Shown here: positions 15,467 through 21,968 of the stretch, one piece after another | How the letters are laid out: each line of letters opens with the position of its first letter | How positions within the stretch are numbered: the stretch's first letter is position 1 | Origin: Candidatus Levyibacteriota bacterium | GTDB lineage: Bacteria; Patescibacteriota; Microgenomatia; Levybacterales; UBA12049 | Length of the DNA stretch: 25,441 bases | Direction: 5' to 3' | NCBI GenBank assembly: GCA_003173995.1 | Contig: PRDT01000014.1 | Coordinates: 1 to 25,441 of the forward strand | Position numbers and translations under genes: made by a program | The notes under the pieces: generated by a model | The model's input: the letters and a program-made list of their open reading frames with translations, nothing else | The model's database searches: none | What the model was told of the DNA's origin: nothing

Positions 15467-16336
15467 CTACTTAATATATCGTGAGACTGCCAGCATGCTG
15501 GACAGGACGCCAAGAAGAATAGCCAAAGCAAATTCTCCACCTAAAAGTCCAACATAGAAATACCACGGTATAGGAAGCACTGGTATGCCGTGTAAAAAGA
15601 TTTCAAGGTAGGGGGTTGAAAAGAATAACGCTGTTGAAGAGACCAACCATGCTGCAAACGCACCGATTAAACCATAAAAAATGCCTTCAAAAACAAATGG
15701 CCAACTAATATACCATTTTGTTGCTCCCAAAAGCTGCATGACTTCAATTTCTTCTTTTTTCTGAGAAATTTTAATGCCGACAATTGTCGTCATAATAAGT
15801 ATTGATACAAGAGACAACACAATAATAAGAGTTAGTCCAATATATCGAATTGCATTTGTCCATTTTGTGAGCGTAGCGACAACATCCTGCTGAAATACTA
15901 CTTCTTGGACATTTGGATCCTTTTTCAATTCGGATGACACATTAGTCAAATCTCCAATCTGTACAGTAGAGATCTCTAACGATGCGGGCAAGACATCAGC
16001 TGTTACCAAGTCTAAAAGCAATGGATCTGATTTATTTTGTTCTTTATAGATTTGAAGTGCTTCTTGCTTACTGACAAACTTTACACTTGCAACCTGACCG
16101 CTTGATTGAAGTTGTTTTTCCAGTGCATCAATATCTTCCTGCTTTGCTTCATCTTTAAAAAATGCAGTTACCTGAGGCTTTGATTCAAAATAGGTAATAA
16201 CTTTTGATGAACCAAGGATAAGAATGGTAAAGACAGACACTGCAAGAAAAGTCACTACCATTATCATAATAGCTGCTAAAGCTTGATAGGGAGACCTTCT
16301 CACATGATGCCATGTTGTTTTTAAATATGTTTTCAT
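15467..16336 (-). CDS. ftsX: Cell-division ABC transporter-like permease FtsX
   Basis: A 289-residue FtsX: a cytoplasmic start (HHVRRSPYQALAA), TM1 (about 19-42), a large extracellular loop (about 50-165) with FVSKQEALQIYKEQ and PASLEIS typical of the family, then three further membrane helices. A KKEEIEVMQLLGAT segment between TM2 and TM3 is the conserved cytosolic coupling region. With FtsE it forms a complex that transmits ATP hydrolysis to an extracytoplasmic hydrolase through its outer loop. The start overlaps the ftsE stop by ATGA, and the candidate hydrolase gene follows at once. Confidence 0.95.
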   Translation of the reverse strand: MKTYLKTTWHHVRRSPYQALAAIMIMVVTFLAVSVFTILILGSSKVITYFESKPQVTAFFKDEAKQEDIDALEKQLQSSGQVASVKFVSKQEALQIYKEQNKSDPLLLDLVTADVLPASLEISTVQIGDLTNVSSELKKDPNVQEVVFQQDVVATLTKWTNAIRYIGLTLIIVLSLVSILIMTTIVGIKISQKKEEIEVMQLLGATKWYISWPFVFEGIFYGLIGAFAAWLVSSTALFFSTPYLEIFLHGIPVLPIPWYFYVGLLGGEFALAILLGVLSSMLAVSRYIK

Positions 16337-17193
16337 TTTTTCTTTTCCTTTCCTTCTTCTTCCTTTTTCTTCCCTTTCTCTGGTTCGTCTTTCCCTTCAG
16401 TACTCTTTATAAATAACTCATCCACAGAAAGAGCATGCTCTTCTTCTTTATCTGTATCGTCTTCTTTGGTTTCTTTTTTATCCTCTTTCTCTTCTTTTTT
16501 TTCTTCATGCTTTGCCTGATGTTTTTTCCCATGAGATTCATCTTTCACAACTTTTCCTTTTTCAAGCCCGACAACTCTCTTATGTAATTTGTCCACAATT
16601 TCTAAATTATGTGTTGCCATAATAATAGTCGTGCCATTTTCATTGATACGAGAAAGAAGTTCAACAATCTCCAATGCCGTCTGAGGATCCAAATTACCTG
16701 TTGGTTCGTCTGCCAAAAGAATTTCTGGTCGAAGAGCAAGTGCTCTTGCAATAGCAACACGCTGTAATTCTCCACCCGATAATTGAACAGGGAATTTTTC
16801 CTTATGCTCGATAAGCCCTACCTCATCTAATAATTCTTCCACTCTTTTTAAAGCTTCTTCACCCTTCTGTCCCGATACTTCCAAAGGGAGCAAAACATTC
16901 TCAAAAATAGTTCTATCCATAAGAAGCTTCAGGTCCTGAAAAACAACTCCAATCTTCTTACGAAGCTCAGGAATTTTACCATTTGGTAATTTGGTGACAT
17001 CAAAATCACCAACAATAATTGTCCCCTGACTGGGAAGCATATCCCTAACAAGAAGTCTCAGAAGTGTGGTTTTGCCTGAACCTGTGTGTCCAACTAAAAA
17101 AACAAATTCCCCGTTTTCAATAGCAAGGTTTACTTCAGAAAGACCAGCAGTTCCGGTCCCAAAAATTTTTGAAACATTTTCAAGTTGAATCAT
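16333..17193 (-). CDS. ftsE: Cell-division ATP-binding protein FtsE with long charged C-terminal tail
   Basis: A 286-residue ABC ATPase. Walker A is GHTGSGKT at 35-42, the Q-loop lies in VVFQDLKLLMDRT, the signature LSGGE at 138-142, Walker B/D-loop LLADEPTGNLD at 159-169, and the H-loop His is at 195. The catalytic domain ends near 217. It is followed by about 70 residues made mostly of Lys, Glu, Asp and His, interrupted by one non-charged patch (HALSVDELFIKSTEG, about 253-267). Standard FtsE has about 220-230 residues, so the tail is an addition. The ATG at 17193 overlaps the upstream stop as TAATG. A longer frame to 17265 lies inside the upstream gene and is unlikely. Confidence 0.95.
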   Translation of the reverse strand: MIQLENVSKIFGTGTAGLSEVNLAIENGEFVFLVGHTGSGKTTLLRLLVRDMLPSQGTIIVGDFDVTKLPNGKIPELRKKIGVVFQDLKLLMDRTIFENVLLPLEVSGQKGEEALKRVEELLDEVGLIEHKEKFPVQLSGGELQRVAIARALALRPEILLADEPTGNLDPQTALEIVELLSRINENGTTIIMATHNLEIVDKLHKRVVGLEKGKVVKDESHGKKHQAKHEEKKEEKEDKKETKEDDTDKEEEHALSVDELFIKSTEGKDEPEKGKKKEEEGKEKKK

Positions 17194-17663
17194 TACTCCA
17201 AAACCTCCACGCGGCCAACATCCATAAGCCATCCGGCTTTCTTTGCGGCCTGTGTTTGTCCCCATACTTTCACCTTATGACCGATGAATTGGGACAGATC
17301 TACGAGGGACGAGGTTAAATAAACATTTTGACTATCACCACCCGGGCGTACTAAATGAAATTGTCCTTCCCCATCAATACCACCATTTTGCATCATACCC
17401 TCAGTGGTGTCCTTAAACGTTGCCGTATCATTTGAGCCGTATTGTGTCCCTTTTTGAACCTTACTACCTGAAGCTGATGTTGCAGATCCCGAAGTACTTG
17501 AAGTGGCTACTGTCCGTTGTGATAAGAAATACCCACTCACAATTCCAGCAAAAATAACTACCAAGAAAATGACTATTATTTTTGGTGTAACTAGTGATGT
17601 CGGTTTATCGGACATATTATGAAACACAGGTGTTTCTTCTTGATGTGGTAATTCTTTTTCCAT
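17193..17663 (-). CDS. Membrane-anchored protein with OB-fold-like outer domain
   Basis: A 156-residue protein: a cytoplasmic N-terminus (about 1-27), one membrane helix (about 28-48), a Ser/Thr/Gly-rich linker (about 50-75), and a small C-terminal beta domain (about 95-156). The domain holds GQFHLVRPGGDSQNVYLTS and GHKVKVWGQT, the spacing seen in small OB-fold proteins. No named family is recognised. It heads the ftsE-ftsX-hydrolase transcript, overlapping ftsE by 1 nt, so a role at the division site or cell wall is suggested by context only. Its ATG has a purine-rich AAAGGGTGAGG upstream, one of the better ribosome-binding sites here. Confidence 0.8.
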   Translation of the reverse strand: MEKELPHQEETPVFHNMSDKPTSLVTPKIIVIFLVVIFAGIVSGYFLSQRTVATSSTSGSATSASGSKVQKGTQYGSNDTATFKDTTEGMMQNGGIDGEGQFHLVRPGGDSQNVYLTSSLVDLSQFIGHKVKVWGQTQAAKKAGWLMDVGRVEVLE

Positions 17664-17679
17664 ACCTCACCCTTTCTCT

Positions 17680-17708
17680 AGTAAAGCACATTTGCTATTT
17701 TTTGGCAA
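17680..17708 (-). promoter_or_regulatory. Promoter of the ftsEX operon
   Basis: On the minus strand, TTGCCA (17703-17708) lies 17 nt before TTTACT (17680-17685), which carries a TGC extension. The predicted start gives a leader of about 10 nt with a purine-rich AAAGGGTGAGG before the ATG at 17663. Unlike most promoters in the window, it leaves room for an SD. Confidence 0.55.
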
Positions 17709-17736
17709 CACCATGAGAAGAGGAAAATGAGATAAA

Positions 17737-17838
17737 TTATCGAAAAAATTGTCGACCGATAAAGACAGTGCTAAAAGCAACTATCAGGACAAAAATCTCC
17801 TTTAATAAAAATTCTGCCATAGGCATAGAGTGTAACAT
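17737..17838 (-). CDS. Possible 33-residue single-helix membrane peptide
   Basis: An ATG-to-TAA frame in the largest intergenic gap of the window encodes 33 residues. After MLHSMPMAE comes one strongly hydrophobic helix (about FLLKEIFVLIVAFSTVFIG) and a basic end RQFFR. A TATAAG lies 11 nt before the ATG and could be a -10; no clear Shine-Dalgarno is seen. Inner ATGs at codons 5 and 7 are alternative starts. The composition is that of a real membrane peptide, but short AT-rich frames of this kind also occur by chance. Confidence 0.25.
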   Translation of the reverse strand: MLHSMPMAEFLLKEIFVLIVAFSTVFIGRQFFR

Positions 17839-17892
17839 GAATGATATTACTTATAGTGTAAGAATCCAGCTATAAGTTAATAGCTAGACAAC

Positions 17893-17928
17893 TCTAAAGC
17901 TGAGGCTATTTTTTATATGAGCTTTAGA
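17893..17928. other. 9-bp inverted repeat in ftsEX upstream gap
   Basis: Perfect 9-bp arms tctaaagct (17893-17901) and agctttaga (17920-17928) enclose an 18-nt loop that includes a T-run on the plus strand. It lies 12 nt beyond the stop of the minus-strand gene at 17941. The minus strand has no T-tract after the stem, so a standard terminator is not supported. The rest of the gap 17664-17940 holds the promoter and small frame listed separately. Confidence 0.4.
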
Positions 17929-17940
17929 ACGTGACCAAAC

Positions 17941-18786
17941 TCATAGCGTAGCAAGTGAGGATTTGGGAGAAAGGACAATATGCATAACTTCACTGGTAAA
18001 GACAAGACGAGGGAATTGTGAAGGAAAAGTCTCTGCCAAAATATATAACAATTCACTAAAATATGGTTGACCTGCAGCAAAATATGCTATCTCTGCATAT
18101 GAACATCCTAATGGATAAGTAAATTCTGTAATTTTCTTCAGTCCTTTATGCTCAAGCTCAACTCTTTTTTGTAAGTACGCTTCTGTTTTGATGAGATCTC
18201 CCATCTCATGAGCAATATGGGCAAAAAAATCTGGATAATGAGATATCATTATTGCCTGCGACCCAAATAATGGTGCTAGCATTTTCGAAGCTGCTGCCAT
18301 ATCCTTTTCCTCTCCTGAGGTCTTTGCAAAAACTTCAAATACTTCTTCTTTTTCGTGGCGCGTTATCATATGAGGCAATTCTTGCTGGCTGAGCTGGACT
18401 CCTTTTACCCCCTCTCTAATACCGATTGTCAAAAGCATAAGTTGAATATTAAGGACAATAAGCTTGCTCACTGTCTCATGTAGTTGCATTTTTTCCTCAG
18501 GACGTAGATCACCTAAAAAGCGCGTAATTGACCTCGATGGAGAATAAATATCAATAACATGTTCTAGGGAAAATTCATGAATATCTTTGACACTATCTTG
18601 GAAATAACTACTTTCTATATTTGCTTTGATTTTATCCCACGAGTATAAAAAATATTCTTCATAATTTGCAAGATACCGAAAGAAAAGTGGGACTACATCA
18701 CTTTTGAGTGTATATTTGATGTCTTGAAAAACAATCTTCACTTTTTCAGAAGCATCATTTTCATGGATAGGTTTGATATGAAGCAT
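17941..18786 (-). CDS. DehI-like (halocarboxylic acid dehydrogenase fold) protein
   Basis: A 281-residue, helical, soluble protein. The stretch DVVPLFFRYLANYEEYFLYSW (about 35-55) resembles the DehI family (PF10778). A similar motif returns in the second half (about 185-215: LAPLFGSQAIMISHYPDFFAHIAHEM), matching the internal duplication known for DehI, which folds as a pseudo-dimer. Characterised DehI enzymes remove halogen from 2-haloacids by attack of water. I cannot confirm the catalytic Asp/Asn here, so dehalogenase activity should not be assumed. It stands alone, with a predicted leaderless promoter and a 33-nt gap to the DinB-like gene upstream. Confidence 0.6.
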   Translation of the reverse strand: MLHIKPIHENDASEKVKIVFQDIKYTLKSDVVPLFFRYLANYEEYFLYSWDKIKANIESSYFQDSVKDIHEFSLEHVIDIYSPSRSITRFLGDLRPEEKMQLHETVSKLIVLNIQLMLLTIGIREGVKGVQLSQQELPHMITRHEKEEVFEVFAKTSGEEKDMAAASKMLAPLFGSQAIMISHYPDFFAHIAHEMGDLIKTEAYLQKRVELEHKGLKKITEFTYPLGCSYAEIAYFAAGQPYFSELLYILAETFPSQFPRLVFTSEVMHIVLSPKSSLATL

Positions 18787-18792
18787 AGGCTT

Positions 18793-18801
18793 ATCTTACC
18801 A
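18793..18801 (-). promoter_or_regulatory. Extended -10 of the DehI-like gene; predicted leaderless
   Basis: TGG plus TAAGAT on the minus strand, followed by exactly 6 nt and the ATG at 18786. A start site at the usual distance from the -10 coincides with the A of the ATG. No -35 match and no Shine-Dalgarno are seen. Confidence 0.5.
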
Positions 18802-18819
18802 CAGAAGTACTCGAAGAGA

Positions 18820-19308
18820 TTACTTTTTGGAATTTAAAATATCCTTAAATGCAGCAATCTGAGCTGTGTGTTCTTTCTTGTGCCCATAGCTTGTATAAAC
18901 AATATAATCATCAAGTGCATATTCTTCTCCATACCAAGGAATTGTTCCTATTTTTCGAAGCTCTTCAGGAGAAATTGTTCTTATTATTTCCTGAACTTTC
19001 GGATATGTCTCCTTATACTCTTTATAGATATCATCAAATGATTTATCTGCAAAGCTTGCCACTTCTTTGGTATTAAAATCTTCATATGACTCTTTCATCA
19101 ACTTCATTCGTGGTGTGGGAGAATTATCTTTTTTGTACCAATGCAAAACTTCCAAAAGTAAAAGTTCGTATGAGGTCAAGTGCGCAAGAATATCTTTTAC
19201 AGACCATGTACCAACTGCACCAGTAACTGTTACTTGATCTTTCGGAAAATCTGCTAGTGCTGTCTCTACTTCTTTCTTGCCATAATGAAGAATTGTCGCT
19301 GCATTCAT
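18820..19308 (-). CDS. DinB-like four-helix-bundle protein
   Basis: A 162-residue helical protein of the DinB/ClbS-type superfamily. WSVKDILAHLTSYE (35-48) carries the first candidate metal ligand, His43. GHKKEHTAQI near the end carries His143 and His147, completing the usual three-His pattern. Members bind a divalent metal and include thiol-dependent transferases and the colibactin-resistance protein ClbS; most have no known substrate. It sits between the 407-residue orphan and the DehI-like gene with its own extended -10. Function beyond the fold cannot be given. Confidence 0.8.
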   Translation of the reverse strand: MNAATILHYGKKEVETALADFPKDQVTVTGAVGTWSVKDILAHLTSYELLLLEVLHWYKKDNSPTPRMKLMKESYEDFNTKEVASFADKSFDDIYKEYKETYPKVQEIIRTISPEELRKIGTIPWYGEEYALDDYIVYTSYGHKKEHTAQIAAFKDILNSKK

Positions 19309-19314
19309 GAAGAC

Positions 19315-19323
19315 AGTGTATCA
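19315..19323 (-). promoter_or_regulatory. Extended -10 of the DinB-like gene; predicted leaderless
   Basis: TGA plus TACACT on the minus strand, then exactly 6 nt to the ATG at 19308. No Shine-Dalgarno is present. It lies in the 20-nt gap after the 407-residue gene. Confidence 0.45.
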
Positions 19324-19328
19324 TAAAA

Positions 19329-20552
19329 TTAGATGGCACACGCATCAATAACTCCTTGTCTTGCTAACCGAGCAGCAGTTATTCTATTTCTTCTTTTTAA
19401 CCGACTGATGCCAAGCCTTGCTTCATTATGACTTGCAGTCATCATATGGGTTCTACGATATGGAGTATTATGGTAGCTTAGTGGATCAAGCCCAGCTGCT
19501 TCTCTTCCAGCATTTATTTTATCTGCTGCTTGCTGCCCCATCTCATTTCTTGCAGTATCAATAATATCTTCATCTCCTTGTAAGCTTAATCTTCCCCTAA
19601 CAGCAAAGGATCTAACAAGACGAATAACTCTATCTGCTTCACCAGTTGTATCGGCTTCTCTATATCCGGCAACAATTTCCTCCATAACTCTCTTTATGTT
19701 GTATGGATGAGGATGTGCTTCTCCAAGTCTTTCTGCTCTTCGACTTTCCCATACTGCAATACTCATCATAAAATCAAGCATATCTGTTGCCTGTTGATCT
19801 AAAGTCGGAACAGGTTTGTAAACCGGCTCCGGCACATTACCAATGAGCTGGTCAGACAGGCCTACTTTAGGACCTCTTTGTTTTCTTTGTCGATAAATAA
19901 TATCTGGGATATTAAGAAGAGGATCCATAACTACTCCATCTTCAACTCTTCTAAAAAGAATGTCATTCGCTAAGAGCTCTCCAATTCCCCTTCCTGATGT
20001 TTGGTGAACATTTCGAATATGGTCTGCAGCCAACCTATAAGCTTGATATCTGTCAGCCATTTTTTCTCCAGGTAAACCTAAAATAATATCTTCAAGTGTT
20101 ATACTACCTTTAATAACATCTGGCTGTAGTCCCTCAATTCCTTTTGCCTCTCCATTTACTTCATATAAACCATAAAATTCTGATAATTCACGCCTTTTTT
20201 GTCCCTCCATCCATGAAAGACTTCTGACATTTTCCATAATTTCTTCTGAAGTTCCACGAGAGCGTTTGGCTGACGGTGATAAAAGTGGAGCAATATCATG
20301 ATGCAAAGACCCTACTTGATCGTATGTTCGTCTTAAAACTCTTCTTAAAGGAACAGTATGCTCATCAAATCGTCGTAGAAAATCATCTCCCCATCTATCA
20401 GCATGGGAAATAATATTTTGAGTCCAAACAAGGCGATGATCACGTGTTTCATGCCAAAAACCTCCAAAAACACTTTTTGGCCGTTGGTAACCTAAAGATT
20501 CACTAAACGGTAAAGCTGATTGACCAACAATTCTTTCAACTATCGTTGCCAT
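19329..20552 (-). CDS. 407-residue Arg-rich protein of unknown function
   Basis: A long, clean reading frame with ATG at 20552 and no recognisable family. There is no signal peptide or membrane helix. The composition is rich in Arg, Asp, Glu and His, with helical stretches such as RRFDEHTVPLRRVLRRTYD (about 60-78). It has a basic C-terminal region containing SRLKRRNRITAARLARQG (about 382-399), which could bind nucleic acid. A central part (about 150-215) has short motifs such as LGLPGEKMADRYQAYRLAADHI. The Arg content is unusual for this AT-rich window, whose other proteins favour Lys. It could be a lineage-specific protein or an acquired gene; nothing in its neighbours assigns a job. Confidence 0.75.
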   Translation of the reverse strand: MATIVERIVGQSALPFSESLGYQRPKSVFGGFWHETRDHRLVWTQNIISHADRWGDDFLRRFDEHTVPLRRVLRRTYDQVGSLHHDIAPLLSPSAKRSRGTSEEIMENVRSLSWMEGQKRRELSEFYGLYEVNGEAKGIEGLQPDVIKGSITLEDIILGLPGEKMADRYQAYRLAADHIRNVHQTSGRGIGELLANDILFRRVEDGVVMDPLLNIPDIIYRQRKQRGPKVGLSDQLIGNVPEPVYKPVPTLDQQATDMLDFMMSIAVWESRRAERLGEAHPHPYNIKRVMEEIVAGYREADTTGEADRVIRLVRSFAVRGRLSLQGDEDIIDTARNEMGQQAADKINAGREAAGLDPLSYHNTPYRRTHMMTASHNEARLGISRLKRRNRITAARLARQGVIDACAI

Positions 20553-20607
20553 ATATTATATCCTATAATATTCATGGGGGAAAGTCAAGATTGGTTGAGG
20601 CTAAATA

Positions 20608-20865
20608 CTATTTTTTGTACACATATTGTGTCCAAATATGCCTAAACCAAGGCATGGTAAGCGTGGAAAGAAGGAAACCTAACGCAGGCACAATAGCATT
20701 TATCCATGGATTAATTCCGACAACAAATTTAAGATAAAGGGCTATAGCAGCATAGGTAAAAATAATAAGCAAAATTTTTCTTGTCCAGCTTGTTTCCCAT
20801 GCTTTATCAGCTTCTACTCTTTTATTTCGTGCTTCAATTTTTGCTATTCTATCTTCAAGACTCAT
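20608..20865 (-). CDS. Small two-helix membrane protein
   Basis: An 85-residue protein with a charged N-terminal helix (EDRIAKIEARNKRVEADKAWE, about 4-24) likely to form a coiled coil, then two membrane helices (about 29-50 and 53-70) and a basic tail YVYKK. No characterised family is recognised. It begins 3 nt after the prfB stop and so is probably co-transcribed with it, without a visible Shine-Dalgarno. Confidence 0.78.
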   Translation of the reverse strand: MSLEDRIAKIEARNKRVEADKAWETSWTRKILLIIFTYAAIALYLKFVVGINPWINAIVPALGFLLSTLTMPWFRHIWTQYVYKK

Positions 20866-20868
20866 ATA

Positions 20869-21876
20869 TTAGGAGAGTTTTCTTAATTCTTCTTCAATAA
20901 ATTGATCCAAATCTCCATCAAGTACCGCAGCGGTATTTCCAGTCTCGTGCTCGGTACGCAAATCTTTCACCATATGATATGGGTGCAAAACATAGGAGCG
21001 AATTTGATTGCCCCAACCTGGAGTCTTATATCCACCTTTTAATGCAGCTTCCTGCTTTTTTCTTTCTTCCTCTTGAATAAACCACAGTTTACCTTTGAGA
21101 AGACGAAGCGCTATTTCTCTATTTGCTCCCTGGAATCTTTCAGAAGATGCAGTTACCACAATACCTGAAGGCTTATGCTTCAGACGAACAGCTGTAGAAA
21201 CCTTATTTACATTTTGTCCTCCATGACCACCTGCTCTGAAAAAATCCCATTCTAATTCATCATCTTTCACCACAACATCACTATCATTTTCAATTTGTGG
21301 CAAGACCTCAACAAGTGCAAATGAGGTTTGACGCAGGTTATCTGCATTAAATGGTGATTGTCGTACTAGTCGATGTGTCCCAGCTTCATACTTTAAAAAT
21401 CCATACGCATACTGCCCATCAATTTGCATGGTAATACTTTTAAAGCCCGCCTCTTCACCTGGCGTCTGATCAATAATTTCATATTTCCATCCTTTCCTTT
21501 CAACATATCTAGAATACATACGAAAAAGCATTTCACTCCAATCCATTGCCTCTGTCCCCCCTTGCCCTGCATGAATTGCCAAAATTGCTCCACTTTCATC
21601 ATGTGTACCTGAGAAGTAGAGAAACATTTCAAGTCGGTTGATAATTTCTTCTGCCTCTGAAAGGCTCCCCTCATCTACAAGAAGTTGTAGCATATCTGCT
21701 TCTTCTACTTCTTTTTGAAGACCTGAAAGTTCTTTCATTTTTTCTGAAGCACTCATGTGGTCTTGCCAGAAATTGGGATTACTACTTTCCAACTCGAGTT
21801 CTCTAATTCTCTTGTGCTTTGCCTCTAAATTTAATTTTGCAATAATTTTTTCTGCTCGTGTTTTTAAGTCGTCCAT
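20869..21876 (-). CDS. prfB: Peptide chain release factor 2, without programmed frameshift
   Basis: A 335-residue RF2: the SPF codon-recognition tripeptide at 174-176 (RLVRQSPFNADNLRQTSF) identifies UAA/UGA specificity, and GGQ at 219-221 (AGGHGGQNVNKVSTAVRLKH) is the peptidyl-hydrolase motif. Compared with E. coli RF2 (365 residues) it lacks about 12 N-terminal residues. The segment aligning with the usual CTTTGAC frameshift site reads through in one frame (AAA TTA AAT TTA), so the autoregulatory +1 frameshift is absent. With TGA used as stop in the neighbouring genes (for example at 7155), this supports the standard code. Confidence 0.97.
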   Translation of the reverse strand: MDDLKTRAEKIIAKLNLEAKHKRIRELELESSNPNFWQDHMSASEKMKELSGLQKEVEEADMLQLLVDEGSLSEAEEIINRLEMFLYFSGTHDESGAILAIHAGQGGTEAMDWSEMLFRMYSRYVERKGWKYEIIDQTPGEEAGFKSITMQIDGQYAYGFLKYEAGTHRLVRQSPFNADNLRQTSFALVEVLPQIENDSDVVVKDDELEWDFFRAGGHGGQNVNKVSTAVRLKHKPSGIVVTASSERFQGANREIALRLLKGKLWFIQEEERKKQEAALKGGYKTPGWGNQIRSYVLHPYHMVKDLRTEHETGNTAAVLDGDLDQFIEEELRKLS

Positions 21877-21882
21877 GCCTGT

Positions 21883-21912
21883 ATTCTCTCATATTCTTTC
21901 TATACGTCGCAA
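21883..21912 (-). promoter_or_regulatory. Weak promoter of prfB; possible leaderless start
   Basis: On the minus strand, TTGCGA (21907-21912) lies 18 nt before GAGAAT (21883-21888), which has a TGA extension. Exactly 6 nt follow before the ATG at 21876. The -10 lacks the usual first T, so support is weaker than for the other sites. Confidence 0.35.
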
Positions 21913-21923
21913 TCATCATTCGC

Positions 21924-21953
21924 TTGACAACCATTTTTATTCGTACATACAAT
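21924..21953 (+). promoter_or_regulatory. Promoter of the Nramp-like gene
   Basis: A perfect TTGACA (21924-21929) lies 18 nt before TACAAT (21948-21953). The start would fall near 21960, about 9 nt before the ATG at 21969, with no Shine-Dalgarno. Because the promoter lies inside the longer frame that could begin at 21858, it decides in favour of the ATG at 21969. Confidence 0.65.
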
Positions 21954-21968
21954 TGCTATAGCCCCTAT

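Noticed and set aside
17194..17265. Extended start of FtsE
   Set aside because: The extra 24 residues lie in another frame of the upstream gene and have no FtsE similarity; the ATG at 17193 is coupled as TAATG.
17664..17940. tRNA or other known structured RNA in the largest gap
   Set aside because: No cloverleaf, no TTCGANTC-like T-arm and no conserved riboswitch core could be recognised.
21820..21860. Programmed frameshift site in prfB
   Set aside because: The frame is continuous across the aligned position and no CTTTGAC-like motif is present.
21858..21968. N-terminal extension of the Nramp-like protein to an upstream ATG
   Set aside because: The stretch overlaps the prfB start and contains the TTGACA/TACAAT promoter of the gene itself, so it cannot be part of the main transcript's coding region.
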